From Podila epigama (taxonomy: Eukaryota > Mortierellomycota > Mortierellomycetes > Mortierellales > Mortierellaceae): a stretch of 17,193 bases of DNA. Below, piece after piece: positions 8,232-17,193 of this stretch. The notes under the pieces were generated by a model. It saw only the letters and a program-made list of their open reading frames with translations, had not been told where the DNA came from and did not search any database. Each line of letters begins with the position of its first letter. The first letter of the stretch is position 1. Where the stretch lies: NCBI GenBank assembly GCA_015679605.1, contig JAAAVE010000547.1, positions 1 through 17,193 of the forward strand, read 5' to 3'. Made by a program: the position numbers and the translations under genes.

Positions 8232-9689
8232 ATGTCAAAAAAAGCGTGGCAGATGCCGGAATTGGTCTATCGCATCGGATGGTTTGTCCCTCTCTGGCAA
8301 TGCGGCGAGTTCTCTCCAAAGGATCTCATCTCATGCACCAAGGTCTGTCGGCTCTGGCGTGATACATTGTCATGTCTCCTCTGGACGGTGTATGATGAGA
8401 AAGAGTTCCACAGGCTAAGAGTTTCAAAAGCAACCTGTCTTGCCAACAAGCACCACTTTCGGTTCATAAGCGCCTCCGGACTTGCTCAAGCAGAGATGCC
8501 AGAGACCACTCAGCTCAAAGGATTGCGCTTGGAAGTCTATCATGTGTTGCAGAGCAAGACCTATGAACTCGTGGAGGCGAACCCAGGTTTGGCATCCCTG
8601 GAAATATTCCAGAACACCCTTGGCGTATTTGGGCAATTGGCTGCACTTCCAACCCTGCTCAAGCCATTGACAAACCTACGGCAGCTGAACCTCTCTGGAC
8701 ACCCACGCTTGGAGCCAGCCGAATTGAAGAGTATCCTTGACAGCAACCCGCGCCTAGAGTCGTTAGGTTTGGATATCTTGCGCGTGACGAACCCAGATTT
8801 TGATGCCTGGCGTAATTACCCAGATATCAAGAAGCTGCGCTTTCAGCACTTTCCCGCCGTCTCGACTTGGTTATTTTCTCTGCTGCAACATTGTCCCAAT
8901 GTGGAAGAGCTGTCTATTATCGAGGTTCCTTTCCGTGAAGCGTGCGATTCTCGGCCCCAAAAAGATCTACTATTCAAGATCCTGCAAGAACACTGCAGTA
9001 AAGTCAAATTCTTGAAGTATACCGAACACGACAGCAACCGTCCTATAGCACTATCACAGAAGGATTATGGTACAATCTTCCATGCCGCCAACAATCTCGT
9101 CCATCTCTGGCTCGCATTGGACGTTTTTGACAAGGTCATCTGTAGCGCCATTCTCCGCGAAAGTGCTCACTCACTCGAAGCCTTTGGAATTGATATCTAC
9201 GGCGATGCGTCAAGTAAAGAAACGTTTGCCAGTGCAGGACAGATTCTGTCGTCTTGTCCCAAGCTGGAGCATTTTCAACTCAGTTTTGATGATGCTTCAA
9301 TGTATTCGTCTGCAACGGACAAAGCGCTTGTTGCAAAACCATGGGTCTGCAAGAAACTCAAGACGATTACCCTGAGGCAAGCAAAGGTACCGAGGTTCCA
9401 GAGTTGCAATTCAAATTGCAGGGGCAAGAACGAATGTTTGGATGAAATCACATTTCACGCGAAGATCTCGAAGCAAGGTTGGAAGAACTTGATCAATACG
9501 CGCAAGTTCCATCATAACCCGTCGTTTCGTAAGAAGCATCGGGATACGGTAATGGCGGCAGTTTGTGATATGCGACAACTCTGCAGGATAGATCTTGGGC
9601 ATTGTCAACTCGAACATACTGAACGGCCGTTGAAGGTGTTTTCATTCGGGACTCGGTCCACATCCTCATCACAACAAGAAATATTGTAG
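8232..9689 (+). CDS. F-box/LRR protein, copy 1
   Basis: Single-exon gene of 485 residues. The F-box covers about residues 8-55 (MPELVYRIGWFVPLW, then PKDLISCTKVCRLWRDTLSC and LLW), which in this family binds Skp1 and docks the protein on an SCF ubiquitin ligase. The rest consists of degenerate leucine-rich repeats with units such as LTNLRQLNLSGHPRL, NPRLESLGLDI and CPNVEELSII, likely the substrate-binding solenoid. The C-terminal part has a C-x3-C-x5-C cluster (SCNSNCRGKNEC) and a conserved KQGWKNL / IDLGHCQLEH end. The gene downstream is a clear tandem paralogue: 34 of 45 F-box residues are identical by hand count. No introns, unlike most other genes here. Substrate unknown. Confidence 0.88.
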   Translation: MSKKAWQMPELVYRIGWFVPLWQCGEFSPKDLISCTKVCRLWRDTLSCLLWTVYDEKEFHRLRVSKATCLANKHHFRFISASGLAQAEMPETTQLKGLRLEVYHVLQSKTYELVEANPGLASLEIFQNTLGVFGQLAALPTLLKPLTNLRQLNLSGHPRLEPAELKSILDSNPRLESLGLDILRVTNPDFDAWRNYPDIKKLRFQHFPAVSTWLFSLLQHCPNVEELSIIEVPFREACDSRPQKDLLFKILQEHCSKVKFLKYTEHDSNRPIALSQKDYGTIFHAANNLVHLWLALDVFDKVICSAILRESAHSLEAFGIDIYGDASSKETFASAGQILSSCPKLEHFQLSFDDASMYSSATDKALVAKPWVCKKLKTITLRQAKVPRFQSCNSNCRGKNECLDEITFHAKISKQGWKNLINTRKFHHNPSFRKKHRDTVMAAVCDMRQLCRIDLGHCQLEHTERPLKVFSFGTRSTSSSQQEIL

Positions 9690-9823
9690 AATGATAAATT
9701 TTACATTTACGCCGTTTACGTGGCCGCATGCCTTGTGTTGGCGCCAAGTTGAGCACAAAAAAAAAAAAAAATAAAAATAAAAAGAAAATCAATTCAAGTC
9801 CATCTTTCGCTTTCCATTCACAA
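9690..9823 (+). promoter_or_regulatory. Spacer between F-box copies, A-rich leader
   Basis: 134 bases. An A-run with TAAAAATAAAAAG sequence at about 9758-9787 is followed by a short CT-rich leader ending CACAAATGTCAC. A nearly parallel arrangement (A-run, TAAAATAAAA, CT-rich leader, CAAATGTCAC) precedes the truncated copy at 11397, so the upstream region was duplicated with the gene. An in-frame ATG at 9728 would add a Lys/Asn-rich tail translated from the A-run and is unlikely to be the start. Confidence 0.6.
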
Positions 9824-11266
9824 ATGTCACAAAAAGTACTGCAGACACCTGAATTGGTGTTTCGCATCGGGTGGTTTGTACCTTTATGGTCCTCCAAGGA
9901 CTTTTTCCCCAAGGACCTCATCTCATGCATCAAGGTCTGTCGACTATGGCGCGATATGTTGACGCCTTTACTCTGGATGGTGCACATCGACTATGATTCA
10001 GAGTTCCCAGAGGCGGTAGCGCATGCCAACAGGCAGCACATTCGATACTTGACTCACAACGGATTTGATCCATCAATAAAGGCTCTGCAGGTCACTCAAC
10101 TCAAAGGATTGTCTCTGGAGCTTTATTATTTTTGCCGCCCTGAAGTCATCAGCCTCTTGGAAAAGAACCCGGCTTTGATCTCCCTGGAAGTGATTCTATC
10201 CTCCTTTGAAGAGTCTGGGCTAGTGGATATTGCTCCAGCCCTTCTCAAGATGACAGCCCTACGATGCCTGAGTCTTTTTGGAAACGCTTATATGAAGCCA
10301 GACGTCATGAGGAGTGTACTCGACAACAACCAGAGGCTGGAATCATTGACCCTGCAAATTCCAATTGACACAGATACGGCCTTTGGTGACTTGCGCCTTT
10401 GCCTAGGCATCAAGAAGCTGTGCTTTCTGCTCAACCCAACCAAGCCTACATGGTTATTCAGCATTCTACAGCATTGCCCCAATGTGGAAATGTTGACTAT
10501 AATGGGAAATCCTGACCGTGATATGGACCTTCAAAAGTCCAATATAGTCTCGCTATCCAAGATCCTCCGGGAGTATTGTCCGAAAGTGAACCAATTGACG
10601 CTCCAGGGTTACGACCACCGCAATTCGTCAACATTGTCAACGGGAGATTACCTCATACTCATCCAGGCCACCAGCAATCTTGTTCAACTTGAAATGTCGA
10701 TGGACGACTTTTCCACGGTCGTATGTGACGCCTTACTCCATGGCAGTGCACACTCTCTTGAGGTTCTGAATCTCTACATCCATGGCGAATCTACAGCTGC
10801 AGAGTCCATTGTCAGCGCAGGAAAGATTCTTTCGTCCTGTCCAAAATTGGAACATCTTAAGCTTGTCATAAGAGAGTATTCAGAGTGTTTGGAGAAGATG
10901 GACAAGGCACTTACCGTACAACAACCATGGATTTGCAGTCATCTCAAAACTATTGTGTTGACACCAGCAAGTTTTCAATCCTTCTCATGCCCTGCGTCCT
11001 GCCAATTCACTTTGGACGGCACATGTACCATCGAAATGGCATGTGAAGCCGAGATTTGGAAGCAAGGCTGGAAGAACCTGAACCCTTACTACGGGTTTCC
11101 TCATATCCCACCGACTCTTCAAAAGCATCGGGCAGCGTTGCTGACGGCAGCTTCTACCTTGCAGTTTGTCAATACGATCGATCTTGGGTTTTGTCAGTTC
11201 GAGCATGTTGAACGGCCGTCAAAAAGATATCCTTTTTCTTCACTTCATCATGTAGCTCGTTATTAG
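9824..11266 (+). CDS. F-box/LRR protein, copy 2
   Basis: Single-exon gene of 480 residues, tandem paralogue of the preceding gene. The F-box is at about residues 7-52 (TPELVFRIGWFVPLW, PKDLISCIKVCRLWRDML). Leucine-rich units follow, including MTALRCLSLFGNAYM, NQRLESLTLQIP and CPNVEMLTIM. The C-terminal cysteine cluster is kept but respaced (SCPASCQFTLDGTC, C-x3-C-x7-C), followed by KQGWKNL and a IDLGFCQFEH end. Expected to act as an SCF substrate receptor. The LRR region has diverged far more than the F-box and the C-terminal tail, consistent with changing substrates. Start chosen at the ATG shared with the truncated copy (MSQ-VLQT-ELVF). Confidence 0.88.
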   Translation: MSQKVLQTPELVFRIGWFVPLWSSKDFFPKDLISCIKVCRLWRDMLTPLLWMVHIDYDSEFPEAVAHANRQHIRYLTHNGFDPSIKALQVTQLKGLSLELYYFCRPEVISLLEKNPALISLEVILSSFEESGLVDIAPALLKMTALRCLSLFGNAYMKPDVMRSVLDNNQRLESLTLQIPIDTDTAFGDLRLCLGIKKLCFLLNPTKPTWLFSILQHCPNVEMLTIMGNPDRDMDLQKSNIVSLSKILREYCPKVNQLTLQGYDHRNSSTLSTGDYLILIQATSNLVQLEMSMDDFSTVVCDALLHGSAHSLEVLNLYIHGESTAAESIVSAGKILSSCPKLEHLKLVIREYSECLEKMDKALTVQQPWICSHLKTIVLTPASFQSFSCPASCQFTLDGTCTIEMACEAEIWKQGWKNLNPYYGFPHIPPTLQKHRAALLTAASTLQFVNTIDLGFCQFEHVERPSKRYPFSSLHHVARY

Positions 11267-11396
11267 TCAATCCTCATAATTCACACCATGTATGGCTTGC
11301 CCTGAACTGACGAGGTGTTGAACACGCAAAAAAAAATAAAATAAAATAAAAATAAAAAGAGTTACCCTTCCACTCATCCAAGCTTCTCACTCTCAA
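11267..11396 (+). promoter_or_regulatory. Spacer with A-rich leader before truncated F-box copy
   Basis: 130 bases: short 3' flank of F-box copy 2, then an A-run with repeated TAAAA units (about 11329-11360), then a CT-rich leader ending in CAAATGTCAC. It mirrors the spacer before copy 2. Confidence 0.55.
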
Positions 11397-11615
11397 ATGT
11401 CACAAAGAGTGCTGCAGACATCTGAATTGGTCTTTCACGACAAAGGTTTGTTTCGTCCCATTTGTAGTGCTTCTCGGCCTCCGCTCCAAATACCCTCGTG
11501 TCGCGTGTCAAAAGTATGTCGACTGCGGCATGACCGCCTCGCGTCAAAAATTAAAGCAGGGGAAAAATTGATCTGTATTGTGCTAGGAAATAAGGCATTC
11601 TGTCCTCTTTTTTAA
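11397..11615 (+). pseudogene. Truncated F-box copy, 72 codons
   Basis: Starts like copy 2 (MSQRVLQTSELVF against MSQKVLQTPELVF), then loses register in the middle of the F-box (HDKGLFRPICSASRPP...) and regains a recognisable VSKVCRLRHDRLAS against IKVCRLWRDMLTP. After that the resemblance ends and a TAA stops the frame. The whole LRR part is absent. The key Trp of CRLWRD is changed to Arg. Most likely a 5' fragment left by unequal exchange or deletion. A short expressed F-box-only peptide is possible but not supported. Confidence 0.75.
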
Positions 11616-11876
11616 ACGTTGCCACAGGTGCGAGAGCGATTTCTTCATCTTTTTTTTTTTTTGAATGCATCCGGCATGAAACGATTCATTTCGGGGCAAC
11701 ACAAAAAAAAAAAAGGCTGTTCCCCTGCGCTTTAATCTTCACCACTTCTCTCCTCGTTAGTCTGCCCGCTTTGCAGTAACAATCAACTACACATACTTTA
11801 CTTTTTTGTGGTCAGGAACAGATTAACACGCAAATAGTCCAGCTCAACTACAAGGAAACACGTTCACAGTACACAC
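11616..11876 (+). promoter_or_regulatory. Upstream region of MED16 gene
   Basis: 261 bases with T-run (about 11649-11661) and A-run (about 11703-11714) homopolymers, CT-rich sequence near 11730-11765, and a short leader before the ATG at 11877. No F-box homology is visible here, so the cluster ends at 11615. Confidence 0.5.
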
Positions 11877-14800
11877 ATGGTGCCTGATCGTTTGGAGCAC
11901 AAGCTGGCTGAATTCATGCCGTCCAGCTTGTCAGTGGATGGTCTCTACGATGCGCAAACACATGGAGGGCATCAAAGGTTGGAAAATTGGTTCCATGAAC
12001 AAACATTCTCCCGACGCGCATTTGATAAATTCGTATCCGAATGTTTTTTGATTGTTAACAACACATTGCGCGTCTCTTCACATCTATAACTTGTTTTTTT
12101 GGATTTAGGCCTGTGGCATGGTCGTGCAAGAATGTGGTCGCGGTGCCTTCATGGATACCTGACAAGAAAGAACCTGGCCTGATGAAGTATGAAGGTTTTT
12201 TTTTTTTTTTTTTTTTAATCCAGATTTGTGCAAGCCTCAACGGAACTGGCTGTGAATGACACTTTCTCTAACACACTTTTCTGTTTCTCGTCCCAAACAC
12301 AACTCCCCCCCTAGTCCTTCAATCCGAATGTTATCATTGCTGAATGGGGCAGGTGGAAAGCCTCGGCTTTGGGACACCTGCATGGAGGACATTTCGATGG
12401 TTCATCTTCAAAATAACATTACGCATGTCCTTTGGAGTCAGTCTGGCAATTTTTTCGCGTCTGTGGATGATAAAGGCAAGATTGTGATTTGGGCAAATAA
12501 GGTAAGATTGTCTGTTCCTGAGCCTGGTGGTCAAGTATTAGAAAGCGGAACAAAAAAAAAAAAAAACCTCCAACAAATATGCAAACACCTTAAATCGTCC
12601 ATACTCTCTCTTTGTTGATGGTAGCGGTATCTTAACGCATGGCTGCCTGTATATATGGTCGTGCTCGACAACCCTGTCGTCTGTTGTGAGTGGACAAAGC
12701 CGGATCGCATGGTAACTAGGAATCAAAAAAACCACCCCAAAAGACCTGCAGCGCTAGTAGCAATTTCATATCTGGAATAGAAGAGAAGACTAATTCTCGC
12801 TTCTTGATCAATAGTACGTGGCATCCAAAACGGATGGCGTCACAACATTCGGAAGGGAGCGGACAAGACGTCCAAGGAGCTCCCTCGCCTTAGTCATTCT
12901 CACATCGGAGGGTCAAGTAGGTCTTGTGCAAGAGAAGGCGCTTTGTTGAGATCTCTTTGGTTTTCAACTTTGTGGGCGCCAAACGATTTCATTTCCTTAA
13001 CGCTTGTGCCATCTATCAAACTTTTTTTTATCGTGTAGTTGACAACAATCTTCAAGCCTGCAGGACAATTTTTTACACATATCTCTATACAACTCTCTAA
13101 AAGACCTGGAGTCGACGATATCTCTTCCTCGCGCATTTCACATGGATCGATGCAAAGTGATGGTAATGCATCAAGGCTTGTCACAAAGAGTTTAGGGATG
13201 CCCAGATGAGAAGCAATAGGAAGTACATGAAAGTACATGGAAGTATATCTAACTCAACCATTTCACTCGATCTCATGTTGATAGCGGATGGAATTCATTT
13301 GGCGACTTATATGAGTGACATATTACCAATGGTTGTGAGTTTTTACAAGATTGATTTACGATTCACGCCTGAGGTAATATTTCAATGCGATCCAGTGGCG
13401 ACCTTGCAACTTTTGAACCCCTTGTCAGGACCAGGATCCATCCATAGTCCGAGTGTTGTGCATCACATCCAGCTCTTGCCACAGACAGCCTCCCGGCCTC
13501 GGTCAGTAGCCGTGGCGTTTGGTTCTAGAGAAGGTATCCTGAAGTTGGCATTGGGATGAGGCATGCTTTATTCTCCCATTAGTAAGGGGTTGATCCCCAG
13601 GATTGCACCAGCAACTTTGGGATTATGATTTTTTTTAACTCTTTTTCGCATGGACTTTGTAGAATCAAGCCAAGGGTTGTCTCATTATACCAGCCAAGTC
13701 GCAGTGTGGGATATCACACCTAAAGTGATTGGTTTTCACCCTGCGTTTCAAGAGTTATCCACTCGTCGAAACGACGCTAGTTCAGGACAGCCATCTCTTG
13801 TAAGTCTCTTTTATTATTATTATTATTTTTCTTTCTCTGTCTCTCGCCCTTTGGTAGGATTCAGAAAACATGTGGCAACTTTCATTGCTAGAGGAATAGT
13901 GTACATCTTCTGCGTGCTAACTCTAGCAACCAATATATCTTTTATAGACATTTGTCATGGTTGGCGAAAGGCGGTTCACAAACAAGTTTGTGTCGTCCTT
14001 AGCTGTCGTTCCTCGCAACAGAGAGCTTGTAGTAGGATTCTCAAATGGAACTGTATTAGGCTTGGAAAGGTACTCTTTTCTTTGCTATTTTGAAATATGT
14101 TCATGGGTGCGGCAGAATTCTTTAATTGAAAGTGCCCACGAGTCTAACAAACATACACTTCACAAAAATAATAGTTGCATTCCAGGATTACCCGACATAG
14201 CTGTGGCACCCTTTGAAGGCTTTCGACTTGAACAGGAAGGGAGTGCCATCACTGCATTGCAATCTTCGCCTAATGGACTGTCATTACTCACAAGCTCACT
14301 CAATGGTCATATCGACGTGCTTTTTACACAGGATACTCGAGGTATTAAAGGTTACAGTGATGTTTTACAGAGCACAAAGTTTGTTTGTGAGCGACTGCGA
14401 AACAAAATACCAAACGCTTCTTTTGTTTTTCTCAAATTTCCTCATTTTTGTGCATTTTAGAAATCGATGTGGATTTGGAATCATTTGGACAGATAGCCAT
14501 TCAGGCAGTGTTGAATGAATGGGACTATTCAGATATTATCGCGACGGTTGTTAGAGCTGTGGAAGTAAGAGATGATCAAGGCAAGTACTTTCTTTTCATG
14601 CACCATAAACACTATATCATGAGTACTGGAAAGCATTGCTGATGAAGGTAAAGTTGATGTTGTGAAAATAGACTTGCCAGATACCCTTTTGGAAAACATG
14701 TTCAATAGCTACGACAACATTGTGGGAGCAGAGGATTCGAGCATGCTTGAGCCCTTTATGCCAAGGTCATCAGTATTGAGACGCATGTTGGCATTCCAGC

Positions 14801-17193
14801 TTGTACTCTTCCAGGCACTTCCTCAAAAGATTGTACAATACCGTGCCACCAATGCGTTGATCCAACTTCAGTCAATAGGGGAGATATTCATGGGGTGCTG
14901 TACATCAGACCCTGCAACCCTAGCGGCCCATCTGGACGTGAACACAGCAGTTGGTACACCTCTCCAACAATTGGCTTTCGATACAGATTCGCTCTGGTCA
15001 TTGTTCCCACTCAGCGGTTGGGTGCTGGATTTTTGTACACTACTTTTCAAAGAGTTGACGATTTTCCTGAATATGAGGACTGCTGGATCAGGGTCAGGGT
15101 CAGGAGCAGGAGCAGGAGCAGGATCGGGATCGCAACCCCAACCACAAAGTGTCCCAGATGGGCAGAGCTCTCCCCAGTCCAAAGACCAGCATGCGCCCTC
15201 GAATCCACTGTCACCGTCTGCCTCGGCTTCGGCCGCACCGACGCTGCTCAGCTTTCTGTACCACAGTCGAGCACGGTCATCTCTTCGTTCAGTCCTAATT
15301 CTTGCTGAGCAGTATCTACATTATGTGCGTATCCGAGTCGAGCTGTATATGCGAGTTGTTCACAGTGGTGGGGCGATCGATGTGAATGCAACCAATCAAG
15401 GGCCCAATACCCATACAAACTCGATGAGTTTATCAGAAGCTGTTGCCATGAAGGACATTCAACTCACGATTCTCGCGCAGTATGTTCAAGCAACGTTTGC
15501 ACGGTGTCCTGTAACGATTGAGGTAGCAAAGTCGATGTTGAAAGATCTAAATGGGCTTGGCACTACAACTGAAGGAACAAACCATGGTCATGGTGGTGTC
15601 GGCATAACAGGCACTGTAACAAACGGAGAAGCGACTTTGAATGGCGCCCTTGATAAAGACCTGTCTGATCATATCATTTTGATTCGAGGAGTGATTCCAA
15701 CGACGGCGGGGTCAGCATCGGTGGCACAGGCAACGCTCCGGATGATGACCAGACGGTATCCAAAGCTGTGGGATATGAACCGACTTGTGTTTGCGACGAT
15801 GCATTGGCTGGATTTGGAGCCAGCATCTCCATTGGTGAAGGTGACGTCTGGTTCCAAGCAGCGGGTGGCAGCGATTCATCCTTCACGATGCCGTATTGAT
15901 CCAACTGTCGCATTCAAGACACGTCCGTCTACTACCCATCCATCTTTCCAGTCTGGACGGTTCCCGCCAGGTCTTCAACAGCACGGCTCGTCGCTCAGCA
16001 CAGTCTCGGCGGCATCCAGAGGTTCGTTTGGCAATGGTGGTATGGGCAGTCTTGGACAAGCACAGGCATCCATGGGACGATCCAACTCGATGGCCAGGAT
16101 CTTTACAGAATCACCGAGCGAGTTACCACTCTCACAGCAGGCGAGTCAACAACTTTCGGCGCCGAGCTTAGCTACGATTGGACGAGGATTTTCAGATGGT
16201 TCAACGACGATGGCTACGGTTGGGTCATTCTCGGCTGGAGATGGAGGAGGGGCGGGAGCGGAAGGAAGAGGAGCAAGCGGAGGTGTAACCAGGGCGTTTG
16301 ATGGTACGTCTGCTTGTGAATCTGAATCCATTTGGGGGATTCCATGTGAGAGCGATGTCGATGAGCTGATGGAGATGGAGAACGATGATGAAGAAGGACT
16401 AGGCATAAGCCACATCCAGACGCTGGAAGATGACGAGCGTGAATATCTGAAGCCGATTTGGCAATACTGGGCACAACACTTACATTCTGCTCAAGAGTCG
16501 TCGGCCAATGGCGGCAATCATAACAACAGCGCAGAGTTGGTGCCGGATGATGAGATGATGCAGGATGAAGACTGTGATAAAGACGAGGATGAGGAGGATG
16601 AGAAAGAAGACGATGAAGAAGAGCAGAAGGAAGAGGAGATGAAGGATGGGAAGGTACAGCATGTGCAAAGACTGGGGCAAGGACAAGGATCGCGGAGGAG
16701 CAGTAAAAGAGGCCTGTCCAGATACTCGAGGAGATCATCGTTAACAGCAGCCCTTCCTCGATGGCTTGTGCAAGAGTCACGGACGGTCACGAAGAGGACT
16801 CGTATGGAATGGACTGTGTTCCCTGTGTTGAGTGAGGAACGTGAGAGCGCGTTATTGGTGGGCGCGGACATGGGTCGGATGGGTCAGTTGGGACTGAAGG
16901 GTCGTTTTGCGCCCTCTGGGTTCCAACAGCCGGCGCGATTGGATAAGGATAAGGATACGCTTGTACAGAGCTATCATGTGCAGTCTATGATTGAGGCACA
17001 GGTACGGAAGCGTCGTTTTGGCACGGATGTGATCCGCAAGGTGAAAAAGTACAAGACCTCTGGCTCTGGTCGTCAATGTATTAGGTATGTTGCGCAGTGC
17101 TCTTTTGTTCGTTTTTGTATGTGAAAATATCATGAACACCTGAAAAGATCCAAGGTTCATGACTAAGTTGACGCGTTTTTTTTTTTTTTTTTT
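11877..17193 (+). CDS. MED16: Mediator complex subunit 16 (Sin4), 3'-partial
   Basis: Tail-module subunit of Mediator, a nuclear co-activator linking transcription factors to RNA polymerase II. Hand-built exons: 11877-11977, 12109-12186, 12315-12501, 12625-12711, 12815-12916, 13039-13162, 13234-13533, 13663-13799, 13948-14069, 14175-14341, 14461-14584, 14634-17084, then a GTATGT donor. About 1,326 residues; human MED16 has 877. The N-terminal half is a WD40-type propeller: PVAWSCKNVVAV, ITHVLWSQSGNFFASVDDKGKIVIW, LDNPVVCCEWTKPDRM, DLMLIADGIHLATY, VSSLAVVPRNRELVVGFSNGTV, ITALQSSPNGLSLLTSS. A helical part follows (LSGWVLDFCTLLFKEL, SFLYHSRARSSLRSVL). Low-complexity insertions are a Gly/Ser/Ala run near residue 660 and an Asp/Glu-rich run near 1150-1185. 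Uncertain joins: exon 1/2, 6/7 and 11/12. The last exon (perhaps from 17155) runs off the window. Confidence 0.86.
12187..12314 (+). other. MED16 intron with long T-run
   Basis: GTATGA donor at 12187 and CCCCCCCTAG acceptor ending 12314, phase 2. It contains a run of about 23 T (12196-12218), one of the longest homopolymers in the window. The splice gives the in-frame junction LMNPSIRMLS. Confidence 0.75.
13219..13248. repeat. 10-bp tandem repeat, three copies
   Basis: GGAAGTACAT, GAAAGTACAT, GGAAGTATAT back to back. They overlap the chosen 3' splice site (13233) between MED16 exons 6 and 7. Confidence 0.85.
15087..15134. repeat. In-frame hexamer repeat encoding Gly-Ser/Gly-Ala
   Basis: Tandem GGGTCA / GGAGCA / GGATCG hexamers inside the large MED16 exon, translating as a GS/GA linker followed by a QPQPQ run. 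An expandable coding repeat in a predicted disordered linker. Confidence 0.85.

Noticed and set aside
13587-13612. GGGGTTGATCCCCAGGATTGCACC, resembling part of a tRNA T-arm
   Set aside because: No acceptor stem, D-arm or anticodon arm can be fitted around it; it lies in a MED16 intron.
14868-15238. Minus-strand frames with PDPAPAPAPDPDP repeats
   Set aside because: Antisense of the Gly-Ser/Gly-Ala hexamer repeat of MED16.
16146-16871. Several minus-strand open frames opposite MED16
   Set aside because: Ser/Pro/Leu-rich antisense of the Asp/Glu, Gly and Ser-rich coding repeats.

Overview
The window looks like nuclear DNA of an early-diverging filamentous fungus, most likely Mortierellomycota (Mortierella, Linnemannia or Lobosporangium type). 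This is an inference from several traits: protein genes split by short GT-AG introns with CTAAC-like branch sites, abundant A/T homopolymers and CT-rich leaders, and a family of F-box/LRR genes in tandem of the kind I associate with Mortierella genomes. No search was run. Both ends fall on homopolymer runs, so the window may be a whole draft contig.

Layout: (1) 24-1337, minus strand, methylthioribulose-1-phosphate dehydratase (MDE1/APIP) of methionine salvage, six exons visible, last exon off the left edge. (2) 1629-3288, plus, divergently transcribed, a signal peptide peptidase (GxGD intramembrane aspartyl protease family), three exons, 381 aa. Its first catalytic aspartate is replaced by glutamate and its PAL motif reads PVI. 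(3) 3289-6047, about 2.7 kb without a convincing gene, full of microsatellites, minisatellites and polypyrimidine tracts; its right part is probably promoter and leader of the next gene. (4) 6048-7748, plus, three exons, a protein with a disordered N-terminal half and a C-terminal region that reads as a MATH (meprin and TRAF homology) domain interrupted by low-complexity insertions. (5) 7915-11615, an F-box/LRR cluster: a decayed relic, two intact single-exon genes (485 and 480 aa) and a 72-codon truncated copy. (6) 11877 to the right edge, plus, Mediator subunit MED16 (Sin4), at least 12 exons and about 1,326 residues, with the final exon at or beyond the edge.

The genes do not form one pathway. 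Housekeeping genes (methionine salvage, ER intramembrane proteolysis, Mediator) flank an evolving block of likely ubiquitin-ligase substrate adaptors (MATH protein plus F-box/LRR proteins). I saw no tRNA, rRNA, CRISPR array or transposase. The observation most worth following is the signal peptide peptidase with altered catalytic motifs, a candidate pseudoprotease or re-tuned protease. Exon borders were placed by hand from splice sites, phase and family resemblance; uncertain ones are marked.
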